DNA of 64,000 bases, taken from the NCBI GenBank assembly GCA_018398815.1, contig CM031607.1:86547373-86611372 (forward strand). The letters are read 5' to 3'. A program made the translations under genes and the position numbers. Origin of the DNA: Conus ventricosus (taxonomy: Eukaryota; Mollusca; Gastropoda; Neogastropoda; Conidae). Of this stretch, positions 1 to 11,157 are shown one piece after another; position 1 is the stretch's first letter, and every line of letters begins with the position of its first letter. The notes below the pieces were generated by a model that was not told the origin of the DNA, searched no databases, and was given only the letters and a program-made list of their open reading frames with translations.

Positions 1-137
1 AGAACCATCACAGGGAGGTAGAGTGGACTGATGGAGCAGGCACAGAGGGACATGCTGTCACCGTTTTCCTCCTTGCAGTGGGGACGGGGTGGAGAGGGGG
101 CGGAGGGGTTATGGTTTGTTTGCTGTTATCTGATCTG

Positions 138-179
<42 letters not shown>

Positions 180-454
180 ATGTATTTGTACATTCTGCAT
201 ATCAATATGTATGTTTTATATCCCCCCCCCTAAAAAAAATGACAGCACTGTTTATCAGTAATGAGCAGCAGCAGTGAAAGAAGCTCAGATGGAGACACAC
301 AGAAAAACAGAAGGTAGACAAAAGACAGAAAACAAACACACAAAACCTGGAAGAACAGACAGTAAACTGCGTTCATATTTCCCGTGATTAAACATTGCAC
401 ACAATCAAACAATTTTGACCCATCCCCCATCCCCCCAAATAAAAAAATCCCCAA
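1..454. other. Intron, simple sequence only
   Basis: Presumed intron of the dynein gene. Contains a TG tract at about 139-178, a short C run near 222, and otherwise unassigned sequence. No reading frame here resembles a protein I know. Confidence 0.6.
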
Positions 455-1400
455 CACATCTGATGATGATGGTAGTCCTTCGGATCCGAAGATGACGTTA
501 GCGTTTCTGCAGCTCATCGATGTACGCGGAGGTGGCTCTGCAGCCCCAATCTGGAGGCGCAGAGTCTGGAACAGTGGGGGCACTGGAAGTCCGTTGTCGT
601 GATCACTGCTGCTGCTGCTCTGTGGCGTTGATCCCTGGCGGCAGTCAGCTTTTGACGTCGAGTACTTTCGAAGTTGGTAGCGGCTTTGTGAATTGTGGCC
701 CGCCACAGAGGTCAGTCACTGGCGCACTCCTCTAGTTCTTTTGGTTTGAGTTCGCACCACTGGAGGTTTGATTTGACCGAGTCCTTGTACCATTTCTTTG
801 GGCGTCCTTGGTTTCTCTTGCCTTGCAGAAGCTCTCCATACAGCAGTCGCCTTGGCATACGGTGCTCTTCCATACGGATGACATGCCCCACCCATCGAAG
901 CTGGGCCTTGATGAGCATGGACTCGATACTTGTAGTGTGAGCACGGTCCAGGACCTCGAGGTTGGAAACACGGTCCTGCCAATGGATTCCGAGTATGGGG
1001 CGAAGAGCTCGCATGTGGAAGTTCTCCAGCTTCTTGACGTGTCTGCGGTACAGTGTCCAAGATTCGCACCCATAGAGGAGAGAGGGCAAGACCACTGCGT
1101 TGTAAACTCTCAGTTTTGTAGTCAGCCGAATGTTGTGTTGACTAAGCACTCTGTTGCGGAGTCTTCCCAGCGCCTGGCTTGCTTTGCTGATTCGGGCATC
1201 AACTTCCCTGTCCAGGGAGCCATCACAGGAGATGGTACTTCCTAGATATCTGAAATGTTCAACGTCCGCAAGCTGGGAGTCGTCAATGATGATGGTGGGT
1301 GCCGAGGGGTTGGTGTTTGGTGCGGGTTGGTGAAGCACCTCAGTCTTGCCGAGGCTGATTGTCAGGCCAAAGAGCTTTGAAGCATCGGAGATGGTATCCG
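455..1400 (-). mobile_element. Non-LTR retrotransposon, 5'-truncated 3' end
   Basis: Minus-strand fragment holding the C-terminal part of a LINE ORF2 plus a short 3' tail that ends in a GATGATGAT-like run near 462-475. Upstream of about 1,400 the similarity stops, as in a typical 5'-truncated LINE copy. The coding part is described in the next entry. Clade is not certain: the wording is of the RTE/Jockey-like kind often annotated in animals as RNA-directed DNA polymerase. Confidence 0.8.
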
Positions 1401-1416
1401 ATGGTATCCAACACAT
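514..1416 (-). pseudogene. LINE ORF2 remnant with C-terminal C2H2 zinc finger
   Basis: Reads LFGLTISLGKTEVLHQPAPN near the start (end of the RT palm/thumb), then HFRYLGSTIS, then YNAVVLPSLLYGCESWTLYR, then RWVGHVIRMEEHRMPRRLLY. An in-frame TGA at 712-714 sits where CGA (Arg) is likely, a common CpG decay. The frame continues past it to FQCPHCSRLCASRLGLQSHL and RVHR before the stop at 514-516. That ending is a textbook C-X2-C-X12-H-X3-H finger. The copy lacks the endonuclease and most of the RT, so it is dead. Confidence 0.85.
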
Positions 1417-2324
1417 CTATACACACAAATAACAGCAGTAAGTGATCAACATGTCCCACTAATAACTTGAGCATTTCACAGAATCAAACGACATATTTAC
1501 TGATAAAGAAAACCACACGCAAAGAAAAGCAGTGCGTAACCCACGTGGTTTCACTGGTAACATGAGCATTTTCACAGAATCGTTTTTTACAGGTCGAGTC
1601 TTCTCCAGCTGCAGCCAGTGTGTTCAGCACAATCCTGGTCCTGCATGTTCTTGCACAGCATTCAGTCTCTGCCAAGGTGTGAATGTTCCTACTCTAGTGA
1701 CATTCTTTTTTTTTACTATCTGTAACTTGACAGTAACTTACAGCAAAGATCAAACACTCGACAATGTGTCTATGGTATGTTTGAATCAATAACGGTCAAT
1801 GCGTGAACACAACTGTCAATTAGAAACCATGTCCGAATGGTAAAAAAAATCATATCCATATTTGTTCACGTTCTATTCCGTTCTTTTGTGACACTAAATG
1901 AGCAGATGATGGGGAAAAGCATTTCATTCTTACCTTTACAATTATCCAGATCCATTTCGTAAATTAATTCAAAGCACTTTATTGAGTGATACAATAATGC
2001 CATTCCTTCACCTGACAGACATTTTCTTGGCACAATAAATTCCAGCCGCACCTACCACGAAAACCCTGAAAGGACTTCTTTTGTTTCAGAGCTGCTGAAG
2101 CCACCCAGGTGTCTGACAGGCATCAAAATGAGGGTCTACAATTTTCTACCACATCCCCACAGACGTATACACAGATTATTTCCCCTTGACTTCGACAAGG
2201 AAAGTGTGGGAACAGTTCATGTTCCTGACTTCTAACACCAGCCAATGCTGCAGAACGGGCACATTCTGCCTGTCTGCCCGTTTGTGGCGGCAAAGCTACA
2301 GGGAAGGGAGAACCCACCAGCTGG
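1417..2324. other. Intron, nothing recognised
   Basis: About 0.9 kb of AT-moderate sequence. No coding similarity, clear tandem repeat or transposon ends seen on either strand. Confidence 0.5.
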
Positions 2325-2840
2325 CACGGCATAGGTCATTTGGTACAGCGCCCGACTCGTAATCTTGGTGATCCTGGGGTTGCAGGTTCGAATCTCCCCT
2401 GAGCTGTTTCGGAACAGAAGGATTTTTCCCTCGGAGTTCACATTGGTTCTGACTCCATTTCCCAAACAGTCCTTTGAATGAGACTATAAACCGAGGTTCA
2501 GTGTGTGAATGCACGCATAACACCTTGCGCACATGTAAAGTCCCTTCACCGACTTTCAGAAGAGAAGACCAGTTTGGCCATTGGTATGGATGACATGTTA
2601 CAGATAGCATGCACCGTGCGTGAGAAATGGAAAGAATGAAGGAAGTAAGGAAACTGAGTGAACAATATTGACTGGATGACATGGGAAACAACTGAATGAA
2701 GTATCGGCAGGGGGCTTTTCAGTCGGCACTACCCAGGTAGGCAGTTCGGTGCATACACCAGAGTGTGGATTGTCAGTGCCTTGAACCTTTGGCAAGGTGC
2801 TTTATAAGTGCTATGTTATCATTACTATTATTATTACAAA
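2325..2840 (+). mobile_element. tRNA-headed SINE, family A, copy 1
   Basis: Head at about 2,325-2,405 resembles a tRNA: an A-box-like TTTGGTACAGCG and a B box GGTTCGAATCTC. The body continues through TTTCCCAAACAGTCCTTTGA to a tail GCTTTATAAGTGCTATG followed by ATT repeats. The body matches the minus-strand copy at 5,751-6,236 over about 450 bp, which shows that it is an interspersed repeat. The tRNA-like head is a promoter for Pol III, not a functional tRNA gene. Confidence 0.85.
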
Positions 2841-2887
2841 AGTTAAAAAACAACCCCCAGTCAACAGAGAGCAGACAGTCTCCCCAC

Positions 2888-3052
2888 CTTCTTCCTGTCG
2901 CCCAGCTCCAGCAGCGAGCCGAGGGACCACATCATGGCGAAGACGATGAGGCGTTTGAGATGTTCGGGGCCGATGTCCTTGTTGTCGTCCGACTTGGGGA
3001 TCAGTCCTTCCAGCAGGTCGATGGCTTGCCGGATGTAGTTGCACTCCAAGAT
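2888..3052 (-). CDS. DNAH8: DNAH8-like exon w29 (AAA2 C-terminal, last in window)
   Basis: 165 bp, 55 codons, phase 0. Reads ILECNYIRQAIDLLEGLIPK, then SDDNKDIGPEHLKRLIVFAM, then MWSLGSLLELGDRKK. ..LE.NYI.Q...LLEGLIP......HL.+L.VFA..WS.G.LLE is the end of AAA2, before AAA3 exons outside the window. Acceptor gtgcag|ATCTTG, donor AAGAAG|gtgggg. No further dynein exon is seen between 1 and 2,887. Confidence 0.96.
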
Positions 3053-4302
3053 CTGCACGCCCACCACACCCCCAGCCAATCACAGAACAGTGATGGGCTC
3101 TTGTCATTGTTCATTACAGTGATGTCCAATTACAGTCATGTCCGATCTAGCGTCAGAGTCCAGAACTACTCAGATCCATACAGTATAAGCGATTATACCA
3201 GTGACTGGTAGAGAGAGAAATCTTCCTGCAAAAAAATATGAGTTTTACCAAGTACTTACCTGGCAAAAAACAAACAAACCCTTAACCTTATAAAAATCTT
3301 GAGGAAACCAGAATGGCGTGCTCATTACCCGAAGAAAGGAGAGATGCTGAAGCTCATAATTCACAAACTGGAAGCAGATTCAATTAAAGGGGGTCTTTCT
3401 GAACGGTTATGGCACTGAACCATGTGAGGTTAAGGACTCGTCTCCCTTTGCTCTCTCCTTTTTTTTGGGGAGAGGGGATTCCAACTGTCAACCTGTTTCA
3501 CACCAAGTAAGAACAGGGTACTCGCTTGGATAGTTCAGAATGAGACAGAGGCCCTGACTGCAGATCTAGAACAAACAACGCAAGGTGCCTAAGAGCTGAT
3601 GTTTCAGAAGGCTTGCACACATCTGACTCACAGAATGAACTACAAACCCTCAACAGTCCAGAGTGTATACAAATCCAGTGCACAGCATACACAGGATTAA
3701 TGATACCGGCTTTAACTGCAGGCAAGATTCAAAAATCACATGGCCTTGCATCGTCAGAACCAACAACACCACCAACACACTCACTGCTGATTGCAGTGCT
3801 GAAGTAGGCATGATGTGAAGTCTATGACAAGGACATTAGAACTGGAAGAAACTTGCCATCGAAACGGAAAACGAAGCAAATGACAGTTTGGACATGGAGA
3901 AATAAGAGGTTAGTAGAAGTAGAAAATAAAATCGCTTGTGACTGAGCTAGAAACAGAAATGGCTATTTGCACTGTCTTGTGTAAGCCAGTCCACTTTACT
4001 CCAGTTGAAGAGAATGATGTAATCTGGTCTCATTAGAACAGTCGTACAGAATGAACTGTTTTAACACTAACATGTTCTTAAGTTTTGATTTATTTTTATG
4101 CATTTACTCCGCAACTTTGGTGCATTTGGGACAATATAATAAAGTCAGTCATGCTCATGTAGCTTTGGTGCTGTCTCCTGTGGACAATCTCAGCAACGGA
4201 CTGGTTTTGTATGCAGCAAGTCATGCACTATATTGTGAGAAGGGCAAAAATGAAATAGCCATCACTGAAAAAAAAATTCTGAAAATAGCTGTTAGTCCAC
4301 AA
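3053..4302. other. Intron between w28 and w29, nothing recognised
   Basis: Mostly unique-looking intron. No exon-like dynein sequence, no clear repeat. Confidence 0.5.
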
Positions 4303-4789
4303 TACCTGTGTGGACCTAAAACTGACATTGGTATACTTTTCAACAAAAATGAATATATTTTCTGCAAAGATGCTTCACCGTCTCATCTTCAACATTTTTT
4401 TAAGAGAGGGGGAGGGAGAAGCAATCATTTTGATTCCAGCTGCCATCACAGGAGAGGTTTCTTCTTACTGGGTAGCAGCCTCCCTGATCTTGCATTAACA
4501 ATGGTGAAGTAGGTTCCTCTAACACAATTTACTTTCTCACCTAATCCATTCACATGCTTTGGCACAAATATATGCTCGCTCTCTCTGAAACAACTCGATA
4601 CGATTTTATGTGCAGGAATTAGCGAGAGTTGTCACTCTTTGGTCAGTACCCCAGCCATGGTTGAAAAGCTCAAGAATTTCATCTCTAGATTTTTTCCACT
4701 GTTTTTTTTTTTTTTTTAATCGTTATTTGTTGTATTTTCACCAAACGCTCATACAAAATGCTGCAAAATCATTTGGGTAAATGAGGTCT
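4303..4789. mobile_element. Interspersed repeat, MITE-like family M1, copy 1
   Basis: Shares CTTTTCAACAAAAATGA (about 4,337-4,353) and a 3' part CACCAAACGCTCATACAAAA ... GGGTAAATGAGGTCTGC with copies at 6,914-7,173 and 55,206-55,488. The better copy at 55.2 kb has inverted ends CAGACCTGTTTCACC / GGGTAAACAGGTCTG. This copy is diverged, longer in the middle, and contains a T run near 4,704-4,719. Confidence 0.55.
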
Positions 4790-4859
4790 GCTATAGGGAA
4801 AAAAATGGTCAGGCAAATTACTCGGGAAACAAACCAGTCCTGTCAAAACACCCTGCCCA

Positions 4860-5190
4860 CCAGGCAGTCCTACAGCTGGCCAACTCAGCACAGCGCAGAC
4901 AGCTGTGAGCATGGCATCACCATGACAACCATAATCACCATGGCTACCAGGCAGCCGCCCTACAGCCGGCCAACTCAGCGCAGCGCAGACAGCTGTGAGC
5001 ATGGCATCACCAAGACAACCATAATCACCATGGCTACCAGGCAGCCCAACAGCTGGCCAACACAGCACAGCGCAGTCAGCTGTGAGCATGGCATCACCAA
5101 GACAACCATAATCACCATGGCTACCAACAGCTGGCCAACTCAGCACAGCGCTGTCAGCCGTGAGCATGGCATCATCAAGACAGTCGTGCG
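4860..5190. repeat. Tandem repeat, four copies of 78-90 bp
   Basis: Units share CAGCTGGCCAACTCAGCACA, AGCTGTGAGCATGGCATCAC and ACAACCATAATCACCATGGC, starting near 4,871, 4,961, 5,049 and 5,127. The array ends within a few bases of the donor of exon w28. Confidence 0.9.
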
Positions 5191-5193
5191 TAC

Positions 5194-5306
5194 CTCCATC
5201 TTTGGCTCCAGGAACTGCATGATATGGGTGAACAGCTTGGGGAAGACTGATTCAAACTCTGAGTAAATCACGTCCTTGTGGGCCGGGGGGCGTGTCATCA
5301 ACCACC
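5194..5306 (-). CDS. DNAH8: DNAH8-like exon w28 (AAA2 helical part)
   Basis: 113 bp. Reads (G)WLMTRPPAHKDVIYSEFES, then VFPKLFTHIMQFLEPKME. Fits the family W......E......F...F......I...L..KME, the start of the AAA2 small domain. Acceptor cttcag|GGTGGT after a long T tract. Donor GATGGAG|gtacgc ends in phase 0. A four-copy repeat starts immediately downstream. Confidence 0.93.
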
Positions 5307-5750
5307 CTGAAGATGAAAAAAAAATGACGTCAATATTTCATAAGCATAAATGAACGAAAAACAACAAACAAGTAAATGAATACAGAGCAAGCATTAAAAA
5401 AAATCAAGAAGTAATTTGCAGTAAACTTAAAGACTAAAACAGAAGATATAAAGACAATTATTCTGACAAAATGGATACAACCAGAAAATGAGAAAATTAA
5501 GAACAAATAATGTAGCATCAAATATCTGTACAACCAGGAAAAGCAAAAATTCAAGAACAAATAATGTATTCTAAAATATCTACTACGGCAACATCTATGT
5601 AAGGTGTGGACAGCCAGAGGCAAAACCTGCTGAAGAACTGATGGGTTGAACCAGGGGATCTTTAAAAATAAAAACTGATGAACAGCACAAGTGGGGGAGC
5701 CACTGAGAGCCTGACCAGGCCAACAGAAAAGTGTAGCCATGAGAATTCAA
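5307..5750. other. Intron between w27 and w28, right-hand part unassigned
   Basis: AT-rich sequence with an imperfect duplication near 5,480-5,580 (AACAAATAATGTA... occurs twice, about 62 bp apart). No coding similarity. Confidence 0.5.
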
Positions 5751-6236
5751 TTGATGATGATGGTAACGACTACTATTTAAAGTACTTTTATAGAGCCTGT
5801 CCTTGGTTAGAGACCAAGCTCATAGTGCTTTACAACCCACGCTCTTTTACACCATGAGCTGCCTACCTGGGTAGAGCTAACTGAAAAACTGCCCGCAGAC
5901 GCTTCATTTGGTCATTTCCAGTGTCACTCAGTTAATGTCAGTCACTCAGTTTTCTTCTTTTATTCTTTCAATTTTTCACTCAAGGTACATGCTTCGTGTA
6001 AAATGCCATCCATACCAAACGGCCAGACCGCCCTATTCTTCTGAAAGCTGGTGATGGAATTTTACGTGTGTGCACAATGTTATGCATGCGTCCACAGAAG
6101 GAACTTTTGTTCACAGTCTCATTCGAAGGACTTTTTGGGAAACAGAATCAATCCAATGTTAACTCCAAGGGAAAAATCCCCCTCAACCAAAACAGCCCGG
6201 CGGAGAATTGAACCCGCACCCCCAGGATCAGCAGGA
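5751..6236 (-). mobile_element. tRNA-headed SINE, family A, copy 2
   Basis: Reverse-oriented copy of the SINE at 2,325-2,840. On the minus strand: B-box-like GGGTTCAATTCTCC, then TTTCCCAAAAAGTCCTTCGA, then CTACCCAGGTAGGCAGCTCA, ending GTACTTTAAATAGTAG and CAT repeats. The 5' end of the head is cut off about 15 bp from exon w27. Confidence 0.85.
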
Positions 6237-6251
6237 GTACATGAGTGTTAC

Positions 6252-6495
6252 CTTGCAGGATGGGGTCCCAGTCCAGGATGGAGCTGCTCATGAAGACCAT
6301 GCCGTTTCTGGACACGGTGGCGGGGGAGGCGTTGTCGATGTTGTGCACCTCAAAGATGATCTTGCAGTTGGGGGCCATGGGGATGCGGTCGCCATTGGCC
6401 AGGGTCAGCGTCTTGTTGTCGTCCAGCACCGAGTTCAGGTTCTCGATCCAGATGGCGTCTACTGGACCATCCAGCACCAGCCACACATGCTCTCC
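6252..6495 (-). CDS. DNAH8: DNAH8-like exon w27 (AAA2 Walker B)
   Basis: 244 bp. Reads [20 protein letters not shown], then [61 protein letters not shown] plus one base. [27 protein letters not shown] is the AAA2 Walker B and following loop. SPATVSR.GMV is sensor-like. Asn after VSR is shared with DNAH8, where most dyneins have Met (from memory). Acceptor gccaag|GGAGAG, donor CTGCAAG|gtaaca. A SINE copy ends about 15 bp past the donor. Confidence 0.98.
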
Positions 6496-6913
6496 CTTGG
6501 CAACAGAGGAGGTTGGGGGAAAAAAATTAGAAATTAAAGAGATTAGCTGCTTACCGTGATAAAGCTACATTCTCTCCGTTAGCAAGAGAAGAGGTTTAGA
6601 AAAAAAATGAGAAGAGATATAGCTGCTTATGGTGGTAATGCACGCTTCTAAAAGTTTCGGTCCATATGATTCATTTAATGATTAAAACTTTCAATCCATC
6701 TGTATTTACCCATCTAGACAATTGTCATCTCTCCGTGAGACAGAGTTTCATTGTATGAGTATGGGTGGATAACCATAGGATATGAAAAGAAACATGAAAA
6801 CAAGTGCAAGTGATGAAACACCTAGCAGGGCGTGAACAACTCCAGTGACAAATTTGCACACAGTAGTATGCAGCAATGACAAGCTTTCACAAACAGTGGT
6901 GGCATACAGGTCT
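6496..6913. other. Intron between w26 and w27, part
   Basis: Contains two similar AT-rich segments (near 6,530 and 6,600, both GAGA.ATAGCTGCTTA.. followed by GGTAAT/GATAAA) suggesting an old local duplication. Otherwise unassigned. Confidence 0.45.
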
Positions 6914-7173
6914 ACAGACCTCTTTACCCTAAAACTGCTATTGGTGTACTTTTCAACAAAAATGAGCCTATTTTCTACAAAAAGTGTGTACAAAATTCTA
7001 AATCTTTGTAAAACTGGTGATGGGGGGTGGGGGTGATGGTGCACAGGCATTCATTTTCACCTGCTATCACTTCATCTCCAGACTTTTTTTCTTTGACGTA
7101 ATATCAAGTTCATCATACTTTCGCCAAACCTGTGTACAAAATACATTGAAATCGCATGGGTCAACAGCTGTGG
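6914..7173. mobile_element. MITE-like family M1, copy 2
   Basis: Begins CAGACCTCTTTACCCT and ends GCATGGGTCAACAGCTGTG, imperfect inverted ends of the M1 family. Internal CTTTTCAACAAAAATGAGCC matches copy 1. About 260 bp, no coding capacity. Confidence 0.6.
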
Positions 7174-7236
7174 GTCTAATTCCCCTCCAGACTGACTTCA
7201 CAGCGATTCCAAGCAGCCAGCCATTCCATCTCTCAC

Positions 7237-7536
7237 CTTTTTGGTCTTGTGGGTTCTGCGCCACAGCGTGGAGAAGATGCCATCGGTCCAGTCGTTGGTG
7301 GCCACGTCCAGACGGCCAAACATCTGGGGGGCGGTGATGGCCTTGGGGTTCATGCGCATCTCTTTGTGGGGGGTGCCGCACTCCGTCATGGCCTTCATGA
7401 GGGTGTGGATGCAGCAGGTCTTGCCGGCGCCGGAGGGCCCCAGGGTCATCATGCCGTGGCGCACGTTCTGGGTTTCGTACAGCTGGATCAGCTTCAGCAC
7501 CCAGGGAGCGTGGTGGATCAGGCCTCCCTCAGCGAC
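7237..7536 (-). CDS. DNAH8: DNAH8-like exon w26 (AAA2 Walker A)
   Basis: 300 bp, 100 codons, phase 0. Reads [20 protein letters not shown], then [88 protein letters not shown] is the AAA2 P-loop, a nucleotide-binding site that is regulatory and not strongly hydrolytic in dyneins. [22 protein letters not shown] is invariant. Acceptor caccag|GTCGCT, donor AAAAAG|gtgaga. The acceptor and flanking intron are echoed in the adjoining repeat array. Confidence 0.98.
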
Positions 7537-8795
7537 CTGGTGACACAGAAATACATGATCCCATCACCTTCACGATTCATTTGTCTCTGTAATATGAACA
7601 TCACAGATCCCATGACCCTCTGCGACTTGGTGACACAGAAACAGATGATCCCATCACCTTCACGATTCATTTGTCTCTGTAACATGAACATCACAGATCC
7701 CATCACCTTCACGATTCATTTGTCTCTGTAACATGAACATCACAGATCCCATCACCTTCACGATTCATTTGTCTCTGTAACATGAACATCACAGATCCCA
7801 TCACCTTCACGATTCATTTGTCTCTGCAACATGAACATCACAGATCCCATCACCTTCACGATTCATTTGTCTCTGTAATATGAACATCACAGATCCCATC
7901 ACCTTCACGATTCATTTGTCTCTGTAATATGAATATCACAGATCCCATCACCTTCACGATTCATTTGTCTCTGTAATATGAACATCACAGATCCCATCAC
8001 CTTCATGGCTGATTTGTCTCTGTAACATGAACATCACAGATCCCATTACCTTCATGGCTGATTTGTCTCTGTAATATGAACATCACAGATCCCATCACCT
8101 TCACGATTCATTTGTCTCTGTAGTATGAACATCACAGATCCCATCACCTTCACGATTCATTTGTCTCTGTAATGTGAACATCACAGATCCCATCACCTTC
8201 ATGGCTGATTTGTCTCTGTAATGTGTACATCACAGATCCCATCACCTTCATGGCTGATTTGTCTCTGTAATATGAACATCACAGATCCCATCACCTTCAC
8301 GATTCATTTGTCTCTGTAATATGAACATCACAGATCCCATCACCTTCATGGCTGATTTGTCTCTGTAATATGAACATCACAGATCCCATCACCTTCACGA
8401 TTCATTTGTCTCTGTAATATGAACATCACAGATCCCATCACCTTCATGGCTGATTTGTCTCTGTAATGTGAACATCACAGATCCCATCACCTTCATGGCT
8501 GATTTGTCTCTGTAATATGAACATCACAGATCCCATCACCTTCATGGCTGATTTGTCTCTGTAATGTGTACATCACAGATCCCATGACCTTCATGGCTGA
8601 TTTGTCTCTGTAATATGAACATCACAGATCCCATCACCTTCACGATTCATTTGTCTCTGTAATATGAACATCACAGATCCCATCACCTTCATGGCTGATT
8701 TGTCTCTGTAATGTGTACATCACAGATCCCATCACCTTCATGGCTGATTTGTCTCTGTAATGTGTACATCACAGATCCCATGTCTCTGTAATGTG
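7537..8795. repeat. Minisatellite, 49-bp unit, about 25 copies
   Basis: Unit contains CATCACAGATCCCATCACCT, then TCACGATTCATTTGTCTCTG, then TAATATGAA. A variant with ATGGCTGATTTG alternates with ACGATTCATTTG in blocks. The right-hand part of the intron acceptor of w26 (GCGACCTGGTGACACAGAAA) recurs about 95 bp further as GCGACTTGGTGACACAGAAA, so the array seems to have grown from the exon border. No cas genes and no spacer diversity, so it is not CRISPR. Confidence 0.97.
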
Positions 8796-9872
8796 CACAT
8801 TGTCCAAAGGCCGCAATGCGGGCACTCCCCTCAAATTGCCATTCAAAAATCTAAAACATATCATTTTACAAAGAGTGCTCATTCTTTGCCAATCAATTTC
8901 CCTATGTCCAAACTCTTTCATCTCTGACCTTATTTCTCTATTTCGTTTAAACTCATATCACTATTTCTGCAGTTCAGAGAAAGATCGTACATGGTTTTGT
9001 GCGATTCCCTTTGTACAGATGATAGTTTTTCATTTTCAAGATGCCCTCTTCTATCCCATCACTGTGTTTTCCTGAGCCTGGTTTTTTGCAGTCTGTGTGC
9101 TGGTCCCAGAGAGACACTCGAGGTGACACGATAAGATGACTTTCTCTTTTTGATGGTTACAACTACGTTTTGGCTTTAAAGTGACATGTAACTGCATCCC
9201 TTTGTTTTCATACAGTGTATGTACACACACAATGCATTGTTTGGTTTGCAATGAAATCTGACTGAAAGCAAAATTCTTTGAATTCCTGTTTCACGACAGC
9301 AGTGAAGACATTCCAAGTTTATTTACTGGCAAAGAGAGAGGAAACTGTGTCTGATGTTTCCTGTATTTACACACCAAGGTAAGGTGTGTACTGTCTTTTG
9401 TTCTCAGACTGTGCCAGCTTCCTTTTACGAATGTTGCATGCAAATTTTTCTTTAAAAAAAAATGTTATACACCAAATCATAATTTTGTGTGTGGCCTAAC
9501 TGACATTTTTTTTTTTTTCAAACCTAACATGTAGTTTAGATCCAGAACAACAATTCTGTCTGCCAGCGTAAGAAAATTGTGATTAATGTCTGAGGGATCA
9601 TGGTCACAAACAACTATGTAGCATGCATATACCCTCGGCACTGAAGGGGTTAATCCACACCAGTCCAGTCAGCTGCACTGACCACAGCAAGAGATGGACA
9701 CAACCGAGGACAATGTTTAAGAACTTCGTAAGCCTTCCATCTTAAGATCATCATAGCCTATACTGTCTGTAAGCCAGAGGTCGAAGGCTGATCATAAAGG
9801 GCACCATACACGAACACTACATTCAATAGAGCGAGGCATACGCGAGTTCTGTGTGGTTAGCAGCGTGCTCAC
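8796..9872. other. Intron between w25 and w26, remainder
   Basis: About 1.1 kb, AT-rich, with several T/A runs. Nothing recognised. Confidence 0.5.
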
Positions 9873-9980
9873 CTTCTTCTCAATGGCAGTCTCCATTTCA
9901 GGATATCCGGCCTTGTCCAGAGTGAGGCCAGGGAACAGATCGTCGATCAGCGACATGAACAGCGGCTCGTCTTCATCCAC
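9873..9980 (-). CDS. DNAH8: DNAH8-like exon w25 (AAA1-AAA2 connector)
   Basis: 108 bp, 36 codons, phase 0. Reads [20 protein letters not shown], then [16 protein letters not shown]. .DED.PLF..LI.DLFPG..LD...Y.....AI is the AAA1-AAA2 bridge. LDKAGYPE is closer to DNAH8 than to DNAH5 from memory. Acceptor gtgcag|GTGGAT, donor AAGAAG|gtgagc. Confidence 0.96.
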
Positions 9981-11022
9981 CTGCACACCAGAATTAATTA
10001 GCATCAAAAGTTGACCTAATTACTAGAACAATAATTATAACTTACACGGGCCTTGTCCTATCAGCGCCACATTTAGCAACGTGAAAGAGGTAGGGATGGG
10101 GAGTGAGAAGGATGGGGGAGGGGAGTTTACGGAGGCGAAGGTTTGCACACAGATAAATCCTCATGACGGTCCACATTTCTAGCAAATGGTAAAAATACAA
10201 GGCAGCTGACTGTTCAAAGCTGGCCGACCACAACAAAGCTTACCCAAACCAGCCAAAGGAATGCGCTGTATGTAGTCTGCTATCCCTTCACACTCTGCCA
10301 CAAGGTCAACGTCGACATCAACGCCAACCACAATGGCATTTTGCTCCCTTCTGTTCCTGTTCTATGTTGCTGGTGTCCTCGTTTTAATGAAAGGCACTTT
10401 TCTTGATTTCTTTTGGTCAAAGGAGAATCAAACTGCTAACATATACTTTAAGCATTTTATCTCGTGAGAAAGAAACAGAGCACAGACATTTACATCAAGG
10501 ACTTTGTTCCTGTGAGAGAGAAATAACACTGCCGACACTTTCACCCAGTACTTTCTCTTCCTTAAAAAGAAATGAAACTACTCATCTTCACATCAGGCAT
10601 TTTCTTCACGCACAAAAGGGAAATAAAACTGTCCATGTTCGTATGAAGCACTCTCTGCCTATGAAAGAAGAAAGAGTACCGATATTTAATGTACAGCACT
10701 TTTCCCTCTGACATAAATCTATGATGCAGTTTGGAGGATGGGCGGGGGGACGGGAAAGAGATGGGGAGAGAGAGAGAGAGACAGAGGGAGTGAGAGGGAG
10801 AGAAACAACGAGTGAGAGCGAAAGAGAGACAGCGAGAAATAGTGAGAAACAGAAAGAGAGAGAAACAGAGAGAGAGAGAGAGAAAGAAATAGAGAGAGAA
10901 ACAGAGAGAGAGAGAAATAGTGAAAGAAACAGAGAGAGAGCGAGAGACAGAAATAGAAAGAAACAGTCAGGCAGACAGACAGGCAGACAGACAGACAGAC
11001 AGCTAGGCAGAGCAGCACTGAC
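9981..11022. repeat. Intron w24-w25: degenerate repeat and GA microsatellite
   Basis: Between about 10,420 and 10,700 a degenerate unit of about 54 bp (..AGAAA.AAAC....ACA.TTACATCA..CACTTT..) is seen roughly five times. From about 10,755 to 11,000 is GA-rich with GACA/GGCAGACA repeats ending near the donor of w24. Confidence 0.7.
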
Positions 11023-11157
11023 CAGTTTGGAGAGGTTCATGTCTCTCAGAACTCTCATGACGATGGTCTGCTCACTGTCCTCGGGGTTGGCTCGTTTGAA
11101 GGCTCCCAGAGTCCGCAGCACAGACAGGATGTTACGCAGGCCAAAGTCGTAGTGAAC
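11023..11157 (-). CDS. DNAH8: DNAH8-like exon w24 (AAA1 C-terminal)
   Basis: 135 bp, 45 codons, phase 0. Reads [20 protein letters not shown], then [20 protein letters not shown], then [13 protein letters not shown]+LSVL...G..KR...P.D.E...VMR.LRDMN.SKL carries the sensor-2 side of AAA1. Acceptor tgtcag|GTTCAC, donor AAACTG|gtcagt. The donor abuts a degenerate GA-rich microsatellite in the next intron. Confidence 0.97.

Noticed and set aside
2325..2405. Possible tRNA gene
   Set aside because: Only a decayed A box and a B box, no clean cloverleaf, and the same head is attached to a repeated SINE body. Same for 52,310-52,383.
7537..8795. Possible CRISPR array (regular repeats of 49 bp)
   Set aside because: Pure tandem repeat with no unique spacers, in an animal intron, no cas genes.
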